Assembly: GCA_964454975.1 (NCBI GenBank)
Contig: CAYVVD010000030.1
Span: forward strand, 1 to 26,414
DNA length: 26,414 bases
Direction: 5' to 3'
Origin: CAYVVD01 sp964454975
GTDB lineage: Bacteria > Bacteroidota > Ignavibacteria > Kapaibacteriales > UBA2268
This document shows positions 9,101 through 15,790 of this stretch, one piece after another. The position numbers and the translations under genes are program-made. Under the pieces are notes generated by a model. The model saw only the letters and a program-made list of their open reading frames with translations, was not told the DNA's origin and did no database searches. Each line of letters opens with the position of its first letter. Within the stretch, counting starts at the first letter, position 1.

Positions 9101-9314
9101 CATTCGAAAACCGGGGGTATATTTCAACACCATCTGATGTTGTAATTCTTCGGGCTAATCCACCCTCAATGGGAACAGTAAATACATCGCCGCCATGGCA
9201 AAAAGTAATTCCAGTTGCCGATGAATTAGGATAGCGCAATATCCGTGATTCCTCTGACAAAGCAGTAATAAATGCAAATAAAATCGTTAAGCCGATAATC
9301 GCTGTTTTGGTCAT
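6108..9314 (-). CDS. Periplasmic tricorn-type protease (peptidase family S41)
   Basis: A 1068-residue exported serine protease homologous to archaeal Tricorn core protease. A signal peptide occupies about residues 1-20. It is followed by WD40/TolB-like beta-propeller repeats to about residue 600 (repeated 'SPDGKWIAF', 'SPDSRNILLSG', 'SPDSKWIAYSD' blades). Next come a helical segment, a PDZ domain at about 745-840 (GLLGAEFEL..DFLISIDGKEL), and the S41 catalytic domain. The catalytic set can be read as His730 (LNVGHAY), Ser956-Asp957 (NELSASDGD) and Glu1014 (VLEGEGMSPDIEV). The Ser that precedes the His in archaeal Tricorn is Gly729 here. The propellers are thought to gate entry of peptides, which are trimmed to short products. 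The gene starts 21 bp after sixA on the same strand and ends at a terminator. Confidence 0.92.
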   Translation of the reverse strand: MTKTAIIGLTILFAFITALSEESRILRYPNSSATGITFCHGGDVFTVPIEGGLARRITTSDGVEIYPRFSNDGSQIAFSGEYDGSREIYLIPSKGGSPERLTYSVDIPGLPERMGPDKIIMQWTSDDKIIYRSRHESWHAWVGNLYKIDGQGGLPEEMPLPSAGYASLSPDGKKIAYNRIFREYRTWKRYRGGQADDIWIYDFTTKSLENISNNPAQDIIPMWTDSKIYYISDRDKRLNLFAYDLTTKLTKKITDFKDYDIKFPSLGKNHIAFENGGYIYLMDLATEHVSKVTVQINEDWPEIRTGIEDVSDDIHSFEISPEGDYALFSARGDIFAVPADEEYSINLNESPGVHDRNPKWSPDGKWIAFVSDKSGEFEVYAIRPDGSDEVQLTDDGASYRYQLYWSPDSRNILLSGKDMRLYYINLATKRTTEVTRSDEWEITDFKWSPDSKWIAYSDYNDALMSQIYVYNLETKETKVVTDELFNCTNPVFSVGGNYLFFVSDRTLETTIGAFEWNYSFSNIAKIYGITLNKDGKSPFAFKADLKSPKKSDDVEPISIDFEGIQDRIFEFPVEAAIYGSLYAAKDHKLYYVKNKTGGKPGFYVFDGKEKKEEKVGDFAAYEISSDSKKIIFSENKNYYISKLDDKVSAEDKDKVNTGEMKVMLDRKAEWAQIFDEAWRQMRDFFYDPNMHGVDWPGMKAKYEPLVEHAHHRTDLTYVVGEMISELNVGHAYTGGGEQPDVEDIAVGLLGAEFELDKVSGYYKITRILEGRNWDEKTRSPLTEPGIDINEGDFLISIDGKELNRQLTPFEALLNKADRYVKVIVNSSPKKEGAKEYNIKTTKNETGLRYLNWVENNRRKVDEATNGKVRYIHIPDMGVDNGLREFVKYFYPQLRKEALIIDDRYNGGGNVSPMIIERLRRELAIAKHARNQNIIMTTPNAVMTGPMVCLINELSASDGDLFPYQFKLYNLGKLIGKRTWGGVIGIRGSLPFLDGGYLYKPEFANFGADGTWVLEGEGMSPDIEVDNHPAKLIDGVDEQLNKAIEVILEEIKTNEKRQIPKMPPFPAKK

Positions 9315-9335
9315 TTCATTTACCTATGTTTCTTA

Positions 9336-9839
9336 TTAATCCTTTTTAAAATGTTTCCCGGGGTATTCAAAAAACCTTAGAGTGCCATTTTGATTATCTA
9401 TGTCGCCCCAGACATCAACATCAAAATCAATACAAACAACACCACAAGTGGGCACGTTGTCAAACAATTGCCCGGATAAATATGTTGCAAGGTATGTTAA
9501 ATCGGGATTATGCCCAAATATGCATATAGTATTTATGTTGCTTGCTAAATTTCTTAATATTGAAAGAATATGCCCCTGTCCATGGCTGTAAATACCTTTA
9601 TCCATATTTATTTTTTTTTCCGGGTAACCAAATGCTTTAGCAAACTCTATTGCGGTTGCATAAGCCCTGTTGGCAGGACTGCTGACGATAACATCGGGTT
9701 TTATACTTTTATTACTGATAAGTTTTGCCATGAATGGTGCATCGCGTTCCCCTCGATTATTAAGCGGCCTGTCAAAATCCTGAAAATTTGGATTGCCCCA
9801 GCTTGATTTAGCATGACGAATAATTAATAAAGTCTTCAT
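9336..9839 (-). CDS. SixA-type phosphohistidine phosphatase (histidine phosphatase superfamily)
   Basis: A 167-residue cytoplasmic protein of the small branch of the histidine phosphatase (phosphoglycerate-mutase-like) superfamily. The RHAKS motif at residues 8-12 holds the His9 that is phosphorylated during catalysis. The family signature FDRPLNNRGERD follows at about 22-33, VSSPANRAYATA supplies the second phosphate-binding Arg, and GHNPDLTYL the second catalytic His. E. coli SixA removes phosphate from histidines in phosphotransfer and PTS proteins; the substrate here is unknown. It lies 21 bp upstream of the tricorn protease gene and is probably cotranscribed with it. Its start is only 24 bp from a divergent small gene, so its promoter must overlap that gene or be very compact. 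Confidence 0.88.
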   Translation of the reverse strand: MKTLLIIRHAKSSWGNPNFQDFDRPLNNRGERDAPFMAKLISNKSIKPDVIVSSPANRAYATAIEFAKAFGYPEKKINMDKGIYSHGQGHILSILRNLASNINTICIFGHNPDLTYLATYLSGQLFDNVPTCGVVCIDFDVDVWGDIDNQNGTLRFFEYPGKHFKKD

Positions 9840-9863
9840 ATATTAGGCTATTCCGATAAATCA

Positions 9864-10112
9864 ATGAAAAATAAATACAAAATATACAAGCCCGGTGAAA
9901 TTGAAATCAGAAAGCAAGATACTGGTTCTCTGCCTGCTATTCCGGACGATATTTATAACAAACAGCTCGCTAATCTACGTAAGAGACATTTCAATTTTAA
10001 CGAAGAAAACAAAAGCTTTATTGGCAAAATACTACATTTTAATAAAATTGTCCGCTCAAAGACGCCTTCCAGGATTGCCGCAATTATTAAAATCATTCTA
10101 AAAGACGGTTAG
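9864..10112 (+). CDS. Small hypothetical protein, 82 residues
   Basis: An 82-codon frame starting 24 bp from the divergent sixA start. The product is basic, without a signal peptide. It has a proline-containing N-terminal part (YKPGEIEI, LPAIPDDIYNKQLANLRKRHFNF) and an amphipathic lysine-rich end (ILHFNKIVRSKTPSRIAAIIKIILKDG) that could form helices. Amino-acid usage looks like real protein rather than chance translation. There is no clear ribosome binding site, and I recognise no family. It may be a lineage-restricted gene, or the 5' region of sixA that happens to be open. Confidence 0.45.
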   Translation: MKNKYKIYKPGEIEIRKQDTGSLPAIPDDIYNKQLANLRKRHFNFNEENKSFIGKILHFNKIVRSKTPSRIAAIIKIILKDG

Positions 10113-10204
10113 CATCTCTTTTTTCTCTAATAATAATTTGATATATATCAAGTCAGGCTTCCACTATATTCAGCTTGGTGCAATGAATCAAGATAACTGT
10201 TTCA

Positions 10205-10222
10205 CACTGAGCGAAGCCGAAG
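10205..10222. repeat. Possible dispersed-repeat remnant in a gene-free spacer
   Basis: The 183-bp spacer between the small 82-residue gene and recQ contains CACTGAGCGAAGCCGAAG. Variants of this motif (reverse complement CTTCGGCTTCGCTCAGTG) are familiar as short interspersed intergenic repeats in many bacterial genomes. No second copy is visible in this window and no gene is detectable in the spacer. Calling it a repeat rests on memory of such motifs, not on copies seen here. Confidence 0.35.
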
Positions 10223-10295
10223 TATGGCAAGGTATCTTCTGTTCGTTTGAGCAGAGTCTCAGCCATACACACAAAATGCTTCCATAAATAACATC

Positions 10296-12662
10296 TTAAT
10301 TTAGTATTTTCAGCAACAACCATGCTTCATCCCTACTTAGACCTTTACCAATTTTAACTAAGTCAGATACTCCCGAACCGGGACACTCTTTCAAATATGC
10401 CTTGACTATTTGAACTGTTGATTCATCAAATAGATTCATAAGAAGACTGATCAGTAAATTATTCTCAGCGAATAATTCCAAAAGATAAAAATATGAATCA
10501 TTCTTCGAAAGAATTGTCTTCAGTTTTTTACCCTTTTTGATTAATAAAATCAGGTTTGCAGTTCTCGTATCTAATCTATTGATTATTTGCACAGAAGCGC
10601 TTATCATCATATTAGATTCTTTTGTATTTATGCTTTGTAATTGTTCTTTTTTAAGCGGCATATTGCTTTTTAAAAACTGAACTGCAGTATCGCTAAGAGT
10701 TTGGCTGATAATTTTTAATTCGTGTTCCAGATGTTTAGAAAACTGCCTGTATAATTGTGCAGCTATTGTTTCCGACAATGGATGGCTGATAATCCTCATT
10801 ATTTCCTTTCTGCTGAACTCCAATGCAATTCCAAAATGGCCGGTTTTTTCCAAATCTTTAGTTTCATAAGTTATATCGCCTTTGAGATATGACAGAGCAA
10901 TATTATGCTTAATTCCGGGCTCCATTGTAGTTAGGAACTCATTTACAATATTTTGTAAATATTTTCCCTTCGGATAATCAGGGTTATTCCTTGTACCTTG
11001 TTGCAAGCAGGATGTACACTTTCCGCAGTATGACTTTGCTTCGGGACTTAAAAAGTAATTGAGTATATATTCCCTTTTACAAGATTCTGTTTCAGCATAA
11101 TTGAGTACATGATCGAGCTTGTTGAAAGAGTTAGTCCTTCTTATGAACAGTTCTTCGTAATCGAAAGGTAGTTCATTAAATGGGACTCCGTGGAAATTGT
11201 TTTCAATTTTGTTCCCTTGTTTTTCAAGATTATAATTGAGTATATCTGCAAATCGGAATGCATTCAATTCTGAAATAAATGTGTTCTCATTGATTTCGAG
11301 TTCCATGCAAAGCCTTTTATAATCAAGCGATGTCCTGTTTCCAAAAGCTGATTGCGGGACCTTTCTCAATAAAGATTCTAGTATTACCCGTCTTTGTTCG
11401 TTTGTATTACCGTAATATTCACTTATTCTTTCTATGTCTTTGTCAAGTTCAAGAAATAGCCTGCCTCGATGGTACTCGCTTTTGATTATTTCATGCTTTT
11501 CAAGGATGTTAATGCATGACTCGATAGTCTTTTCAGGTATGTTTAGTTTCAGAGAAATATTTTTTAAATCTATATTATTCAAGTTAAGCTCATTATAAAC
11601 TGATTCAATAATGCTGAGCCGTGGATTTGCCATATTAATAAAGAACTCCTGCAAGGTACGGTCTTTATATTCATAAACCAGGAAACAACCCGCATCATTG
11701 CCGTCGCGGCCTGCACGCCCGGATTCCTGGTAATATGATTCAAGTGTTGGAGGGAGGTCACTGTGAATTACCAGGCGCACATCAGGCTTGTCAATGCCCA
11801 TGCCGAAAGCACTTGTAGCAACAATCACCTTGCTTTTGCCGGATATGAAATTATTCTGTGCAATCTTCCGGAGCGAAGAATTCAGCCCGGCATGATAGAA
11901 TTCAGAACGGATTCCGGAATCCCTGAGAAATAGGTGATATTTTTCAACACGTTTCCTTGATGAGCAGTAGATAATTCCGGACTGGTTTTTATAATTATTC
12001 AGAAGTTCTTTTATCAACTGCTCCTTGTTACTTTCTTCGTATGTAAAAAATCCCAGGTTTGGCCTGTCAAAACCAAATTTAAATACTTGAGGTTTTATCA
12101 TTTGAAGAGAATTAACAATATCATCTGCAACTTCAGGTGTGGCTGTTGCTGTAAGAGCTATTACAGGAGGCCTGCCAAGCAATTCCAGGGCATAGATTAT
12201 CTTAAGGTAGGATGGCCTGAAATCATGGCCCCATTCGGAGATGCAATGTGCTTCGTCAATTGCAATGAATGAGATTTTGAACGCCTTCAATTCATTAATA
12301 AATGATGATACTTCAAGCCTTTCTGGGGCAATATAAAGCAGCTTCAGATTTTCATTGTGCACCTGTCTTAAAACATGTTGTTGCTCAAAGTAGGGAATTG
12401 AACTATTGATGAATGCTGCACTTATTCCATTGCGTTTTAAATTATCTGCCTGGTCTTTCATTAATGCTATAAGCGGAGAGATAACAATAGTAAGCCCATT
12501 CTGCATTATTGCAGGTAATTGGTAACATAGGGACTTACCTCCACCGGTTGGCATAATAACAAGTGTATCCCTCCCGGAAAGTATGGATGTTACGATTTCC
12601 TTTTGACCGTCGCGGAATGTATCAAATCCGAAATGCTTATTTAAGTATGTTTCGGGCTGCAA
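10296..12662 (-). CDS. recQ: RecQ-family ATP-dependent DNA helicase
   Basis: A 788-residue superfamily 2 3'-5' DNA helicase used in recombination and fork repair. Walker A TGGGKS is at 39-44, the DEAH box at 136-139, TATATP at 171-176, and motif VI QESGRAGRDG at 312-321. The four zinc-ligand cysteines (528, 546, 549, 552) come about 200 residues after the helicase core, rather than immediately after it as in E. coli RecQ. This is the arrangement I associate with Bacteroidota-type RecQ. No HRDC domain is recognisable; the C-terminal ~230 residues are helical and end in a winged-helix-like stretch. The only usable start in frame is TTG at 12662, in the T-run of the preceding gene's terminator; an in-frame TAA lies further upstream, with no ATG between. 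Confidence 0.92.
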   Translation of the reverse strand: MQPETYLNKHFGFDTFRDGQKEIVTSILSGRDTLVIMPTGGGKSLCYQLPAIMQNGLTIVISPLIALMKDQADNLKRNGISAAFINSSIPYFEQQHVLRQVHNENLKLLYIAPERLEVSSFINELKAFKISFIAIDEAHCISEWGHDFRPSYLKIIYALELLGRPPVIALTATATPEVADDIVNSLQMIKPQVFKFGFDRPNLGFFTYEESNKEQLIKELLNNYKNQSGIIYCSSRKRVEKYHLFLRDSGIRSEFYHAGLNSSLRKIAQNNFISGKSKVIVATSAFGMGIDKPDVRLVIHSDLPPTLESYYQESGRAGRDGNDAGCFLVYEYKDRTLQEFFINMANPRLSIIESVYNELNLNNIDLKNISLKLNIPEKTIESCINILEKHEIIKSEYHRGRLFLELDKDIERISEYYGNTNEQRRVILESLLRKVPQSAFGNRTSLDYKRLCMELEINENTFISELNAFRFADILNYNLEKQGNKIENNFHGVPFNELPFDYEELFIRRTNSFNKLDHVLNYAETESCKREYILNYFLSPEAKSYCGKCTSCLQQGTRNNPDYPKGKYLQNIVNEFLTTMEPGIKHNIALSYLKGDITYETKDLEKTGHFGIALEFSRKEIMRIISHPLSETIAAQLYRQFSKHLEHELKIISQTLSDTAVQFLKSNMPLKKEQLQSINTKESNMMISASVQIINRLDTRTANLILLIKKGKKLKTILSKNDSYFYLLELFAENNLLISLLMNLFDESTVQIVKAYLKECPGSGVSDLVKIGKGLSRDEAWLLLKILN

Positions 12663-12697
12663 AAAAAAATCCCCGGATCTGTTCAGAAACGGGGATT
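12661..12697 (-). terminator. Intrinsic terminator at the end of the recO-to-12717 operon, overlapping the recQ start
   Basis: On the minus strand, AATCCCCG (12697-12690) pairs perfectly with CGGGGATT (12675-12668) across a 14-nt loop, and the T-run continues to 12661. It lies 20 bp past the stop of the Ser/Arg-rich membrane protein gene. The TTG start of recQ (12662-12660) uses the last two T's of the run, and the GGGGA of the 3' arm is the only purine-rich stretch where a ribosome binding site would be. Confidence 0.85.
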
Positions 12698-12716
12698 AAT
12701 ATAATCCTTTATTTGC

Positions 12717-13340
12717 TTATCCAAAAGAAGATTGAGAGTAAGATGGTTTCTTTTTATTGAACACCAGCTTTCTGATTATAAAATAAAGTACTGCCACAAC
12801 AATCAGAAGCATAATCACTTTGCTCCAATTGAAAGTTGGCGGATAAACGCTGGTAGTACCATCAGGATTTGCAGCATAATAAGGCCTGGAATAATAGAAT
12901 GCGCCATGCCATGGAGCCCACATCATCCAGCTGGCAACAGAGCCCATCATATATCCTGTCATAAGGCTGCTGCCATAGCCACCGTAGCTGTTCACGATAT
13001 AATTCTGTTTAGTACCGTTAGCTGATGTTACAGACCGTGTTTCGGTTTTTCTGGGCGCCCCATACTTGGAAGTGTATTGTTTTGAAGAGCTTAATCTTGT
13101 GCCTCCAAAGCTGGGTTGTCTGGTATTAGTCTTTGAGTTGAAAGAACTTCCTTTCTTTTGGGGAGTAGTTGCTTTGCGTTGGGGAGATGTGCTTTTCTTT
13201 GGAGATGAAAATGACCTTCTGCTTCGTCCAAAACTACCACCGCGTTTTGCTTCTACAATATCGGGAGCCAGAAATAATGTAAGTGCGAAAACAAGGGACA
13301 AAATCCCAAGAATGCGTTTTAAATTGAGTGATTTAATCAT
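12717..13340 (-). CDS. Ser/Arg-rich exported single-span membrane protein, unknown function
   Basis: A 207-residue protein. A hydrophobic signal sequence at about 8-31 ends in VEA-KRGG. A basic, low-complexity Ser/Arg/Lys/Thr/Gln region (GRSRRSFSSPKKST, QRKATTPQKKG, about 32-105) follows, then a Gly/Tyr/Met/Trp-rich stretch (YGGYGSSLMTGYMMGSVASWMMW) that is moderately hydrophobic. A strong transmembrane segment at about 175-191 follows, with a short basic tail. The low-complexity part probably lies outside the cytoplasmic membrane. Its ATG overlaps the TAA stop of the upstream 158-residue gene (TAATG), so the two are translationally coupled and probably act together. It is the last gene of the operon. 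I recognise no characterised family. Confidence 0.75.
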   Translation of the reverse strand: MIKSLNLKRILGILSLVFALTLFLAPDIVEAKRGGSFGRSRRSFSSPKKSTSPQRKATTPQKKGSSFNSKTNTRQPSFGGTRLSSSKQYTSKYGAPRKTETRSVTSANGTKQNYIVNSYGGYGSSLMTGYMMGSVASWMMWAPWHGAFYYSRPYYAANPDGTTSVYPPTFNWSKVIMLLIVVAVLYFIIRKLVFNKKKPSYSQSSFG

Positions 13341-13816
13341 TAAAATATATCCTCCGTTTCGATGCTGTCATCATCATTTCTATACGTAATCTGCGCAATA
13401 AAAGTTGCTGTATCCGGAATTTTTTTCTTCAGATTGAAAAGCGAAGCAATGGAAGATTTATTTTCTGTTGCTTTGATATTTAGATAAAGATTTGTTATTC
13501 CTTCTTGGTATTCTTCGTTAATATACACAGCAGCTGTATCGATATCCCCTTCACTTTCAATTTCTAATAAAAATAGATTTCTCGCATCATCCTCTGTAAA
13601 GGACGGTTCAGATGTTTTTATTTTGTCTAGATAATCTGAAAAAATCTGTTTGGTGTAAACCTGTTTGTCACTTCCTTCATATTGTATAATTGCATCAAAT
13701 GTCCCGTCTTCGTCCATGTTAAGAAATAATTCCTTAATACCGCTGATTTGTTCTCCGTTATAGTAAATAGCGGTTTTTTCTAAAAGGCCGTTACTTTCTA
13801 TACCGAGTGTTGGCAT
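13340..13816 (-). CDS. Protein of unknown function with internal duplication
   Basis: A 158-residue acidic protein without a signal peptide. Two copies of one domain can be read directly. Residues 4-59 (GIESNG..EKTAIYYNGEQISGI..LFLNM.. ending YTKQIF) match residues 84-158 (EIESEG..DTAAVYINEEYQEGI..LYLNI.. ending IETEDIF). The second copy carries an insertion of about 18 residues. The alternating hydrophobic pattern suggests a small beta-rich fold. A good ribosome binding site (GAGAGGA) precedes the ATG. The gene follows zupT by 18 bp and overlaps the next gene's start, so it belongs to the operon and is coupled to the Ser/Arg-rich membrane protein. No family is recognised. Confidence 0.75.
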   Translation of the reverse strand: MPTLGIESNGLLEKTAIYYNGEQISGIKELFLNMDEDGTFDAIIQYEGSDKQVYTKQIFSDYLDKIKTSEPSFTEDDARNLFLLEIESEGDIDTAAVYINEEYQEGITNLYLNIKATENKSSIASLFNLKKKIPDTATFIAQITYRNDDDSIETEDIF

Positions 13817-13834
13817 GATTTCCTCTCAAGAAAT

Positions 13835-14638
13835 TTATGCTTGTAAAAATATAAGACTTGTAGCCATAACAGCCATCCCAGCTGTCATCGAATAAATTGC
13901 AAGTTTTCCCGAATCAAATTCTTTTGCAGTCGGGAGCAGTTCTTCAATTGCAATGTAAACCATTATCCCACCAACAGCAGAAAATAAAAGGCCTATTGCA
14001 GAAGCTGGAAGAATAGTGGAAAATAGTATCCACCCAAGTATTGCTCCAACAGGCTCTGAAATACCACTTGAAAAAGAAAGCCAGAACGCCTTCTTTCTGC
14101 TGCCTGTTGAGTAATAAACCGGGACAGAAACAGCAATGCCTTCCGGTATGTTATGCAATGCTATTGCTATGGCAATCGATACTCCGATTACAGGATCAAT
14201 CATGTATGCAGTAAATGTTGCCATGCCTTCAGGGAAATTATGAATCCCGATTGCAATTGCAGTGAATATTCCTATCCTGTATAATCTTGGATTAGGAGTC
14301 GGATTCTTTAAATTTTCAACTGTAGAAAACTCGTGAGGGTTTTTATATGCCGGTATCAACCTGTCGATGAGCATTATAACAATGATACCGGTAAAAAAGG
14401 AAATCACAGTTAATGTATATGCCTCAAATTCTGTGTGGCTTTCCAATAGTGCATCTTTCGCTTTTGAGAAAATATCAACAAATGAAACATATAGCATAAC
14501 ACCGGCTGAAAAACCCAGAGAGCCGGCGAGGAATCTTTTATTCGCACTTCGGGAAAAAAAGGCTATTGCGCTCCCAATACCTGTGCTCAAACCGGCAAAT
14601 AATGTGAGCAAAAGAGCCGTTATTACTCCGTTTTCCAT
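13835..14638 (-). CDS. zupT: ZIP-family divalent metal transporter (ZupT-like)
   Basis: A 267-residue inner-membrane protein with eight predicted hydrophobic segments. The two ZIP signature metal-binding helices are HNFPEG (133-138) in segment IV and HNIPEG (162-167) in segment V, which form the binuclear metal site. A poorly conserved hydrophilic loop (about 98-120) follows the third segment, as usual in ZIPs. The length and motifs match bacterial ZupT, which imports zinc and other divalent metals such as iron, manganese or cobalt. It is 8 bp from the alcohol dehydrogenase gene, whose active site needs a divalent metal, but operon membership may only be convenience. No metal-responsive operator was seen nearby. 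Confidence 0.92.
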   Translation of the reverse strand: MENGVITALLLTLFAGLSTGIGSAIAFFSRSANKRFLAGSLGFSAGVMLYVSFVDIFSKAKDALLESHTEFEAYTLTVISFFTGIIVIMLIDRLIPAYKNPHEFSTVENLKNPTPNPRLYRIGIFTAIAIGIHNFPEGMATFTAYMIDPVIGVSIAIAIALHNIPEGIAVSVPVYYSTGSRKKAFWLSFSSGISEPVGAILGWILFSTILPASAIGLLFSAVGGIMVYIAIEELLPTAKEFDSGKLAIYSMTAGMAVMATSLIFLQA

Positions 14639-14646
14639 TTCGGTAT

Positions 14647-15789
14647 TTATACCGCCATTTTAAGGATATTGACAATGTCGTTTATATCGAGTCTGACCAT
14701 ATTTCCTACCGTATCAAATTGAAGTATGTTGTCTGAAATCTCATTGATTGCTGTTTCGCTGATTCCAAGGTCAGCAAGCGTAACCGGTGCTCCCCAGGAT
14801 TTGAATTTAGAGCGCATTTTTTCAACTGCTTCAGGTATTGTGTCGGCATCCCAGACATTCTTTGCCCACCTGAGATAGGTTTGCTTATTTGCTCCCCAAG
14901 TATATTGAATCCATGCCGGGAATACCACTGCCAGACCTGCGCCATGTGCCACATGTTGGAACACTGCACTAATCCCGTGCTCAATTCTGTGGGCAGCAAA
15001 TTCTCCACGTGATATTCCAGCCGCCGATATTCCGTTTAACGCAATAGTCGAACACCATGCAAGGTTTGCACGTGAATTATAATCCTGTTCATCTTTTTTA
15101 AGATTGTCAAGACATAATTCAATAGTTTTCAGATTAGCTTCATTAACTGAAAGTGTAATTTCCTGGTCCGTTGCCCTAAAGTAGAATTCCAAAATATGAG
15201 ACATAGCGTCAATACCGCCATTTACGGTTTGCTCCCAGGGCAGTGAGTACTGTACTTCAGGGTCAACAATCGATACTTTTGGGAATGTGTGCCTGTTGCC
15301 AAATGCCCATTTCTTCTTTTCATCTTCATTGGTCAAGACCGAGAATGCATCCATTTCGGAGCATGTACCGGACATTGTCAACACTGTATATATTGGAAGT
15401 GCCTTTTCAACAATAAGGTCGCCGGTATATGCATCCCAGATATTGTCATAAAAATAACCGGCTGCAACAGCTTTAGCTTCATCAATTACTGAACCACCAC
15501 CGACAGCAAGAATAGCATCAGCGCCGAATTCCCTTGCCGAATTTATTGTTTCAAGTGCATGGCTCAATATCGGGTTTGGGCGGACATCCCATTTTTCAAT
15601 CCAATCAATATTGTGTTGCTTTAATGAATTGATGATTATATTATATACACCGTTCCTTTTAATTGAACCTCTACCGGCAATAATCAGAACCTTGCCATTA
15701 TTATCTTCGTTGATATATCTGCCAATTTCAGCAATTTTGCCTTTTCCAAAGACATACTTTACAGGGTTGTAAAATGTAAAATTTTCCAT
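14647..15789 (-). CDS. Iron-containing alcohol dehydrogenase (butanol dehydrogenase / YqhD-like)
   Basis: A 380-residue group III metal-dependent alcohol dehydrogenase. The N-terminal nucleotide-binding half has the GGGSVIDEAKAVAAG motif (97-111) and begins with the family's usual NFTFYNPVKYVFGKGK. The C-terminal helical half carries the metal ligands, read as Asp194 and His198 (GGIDAMSHILE), His267 or His271 (AAHRIEH) and His282 (VAHGAG). It probably reduces aldehydes to alcohols with NADPH, as BDH and YqhD do; the physiological substrate cannot be read from sequence. Only 1 bp separates it from the upstream membrane-protein gene and 8 bp from zupT, so all are likely on one transcript. A fermentation or aldehyde-detoxification role is the best inference. 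Confidence 0.92.
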   Translation of the reverse strand: MENFTFYNPVKYVFGKGKIAEIGRYINEDNNGKVLIIAGRGSIKRNGVYNIIINSLKQHNIDWIEKWDVRPNPILSHALETINSAREFGADAILAVGGGSVIDEAKAVAAGYFYDNIWDAYTGDLIVEKALPIYTVLTMSGTCSEMDAFSVLTNEDEKKKWAFGNRHTFPKVSIVDPEVQYSLPWEQTVNGGIDAMSHILEFYFRATDQEITLSVNEANLKTIELCLDNLKKDEQDYNSRANLAWCSTIALNGISAAGISRGEFAAHRIEHGISAVFQHVAHGAGLAVVFPAWIQYTWGANKQTYLRWAKNVWDADTIPEAVEKMRSKFKSWGAPVTLADLGISETAINEISDNILQFDTVGNMVRLDINDIVNILKMAV

Positions 15790-15790
15790 T

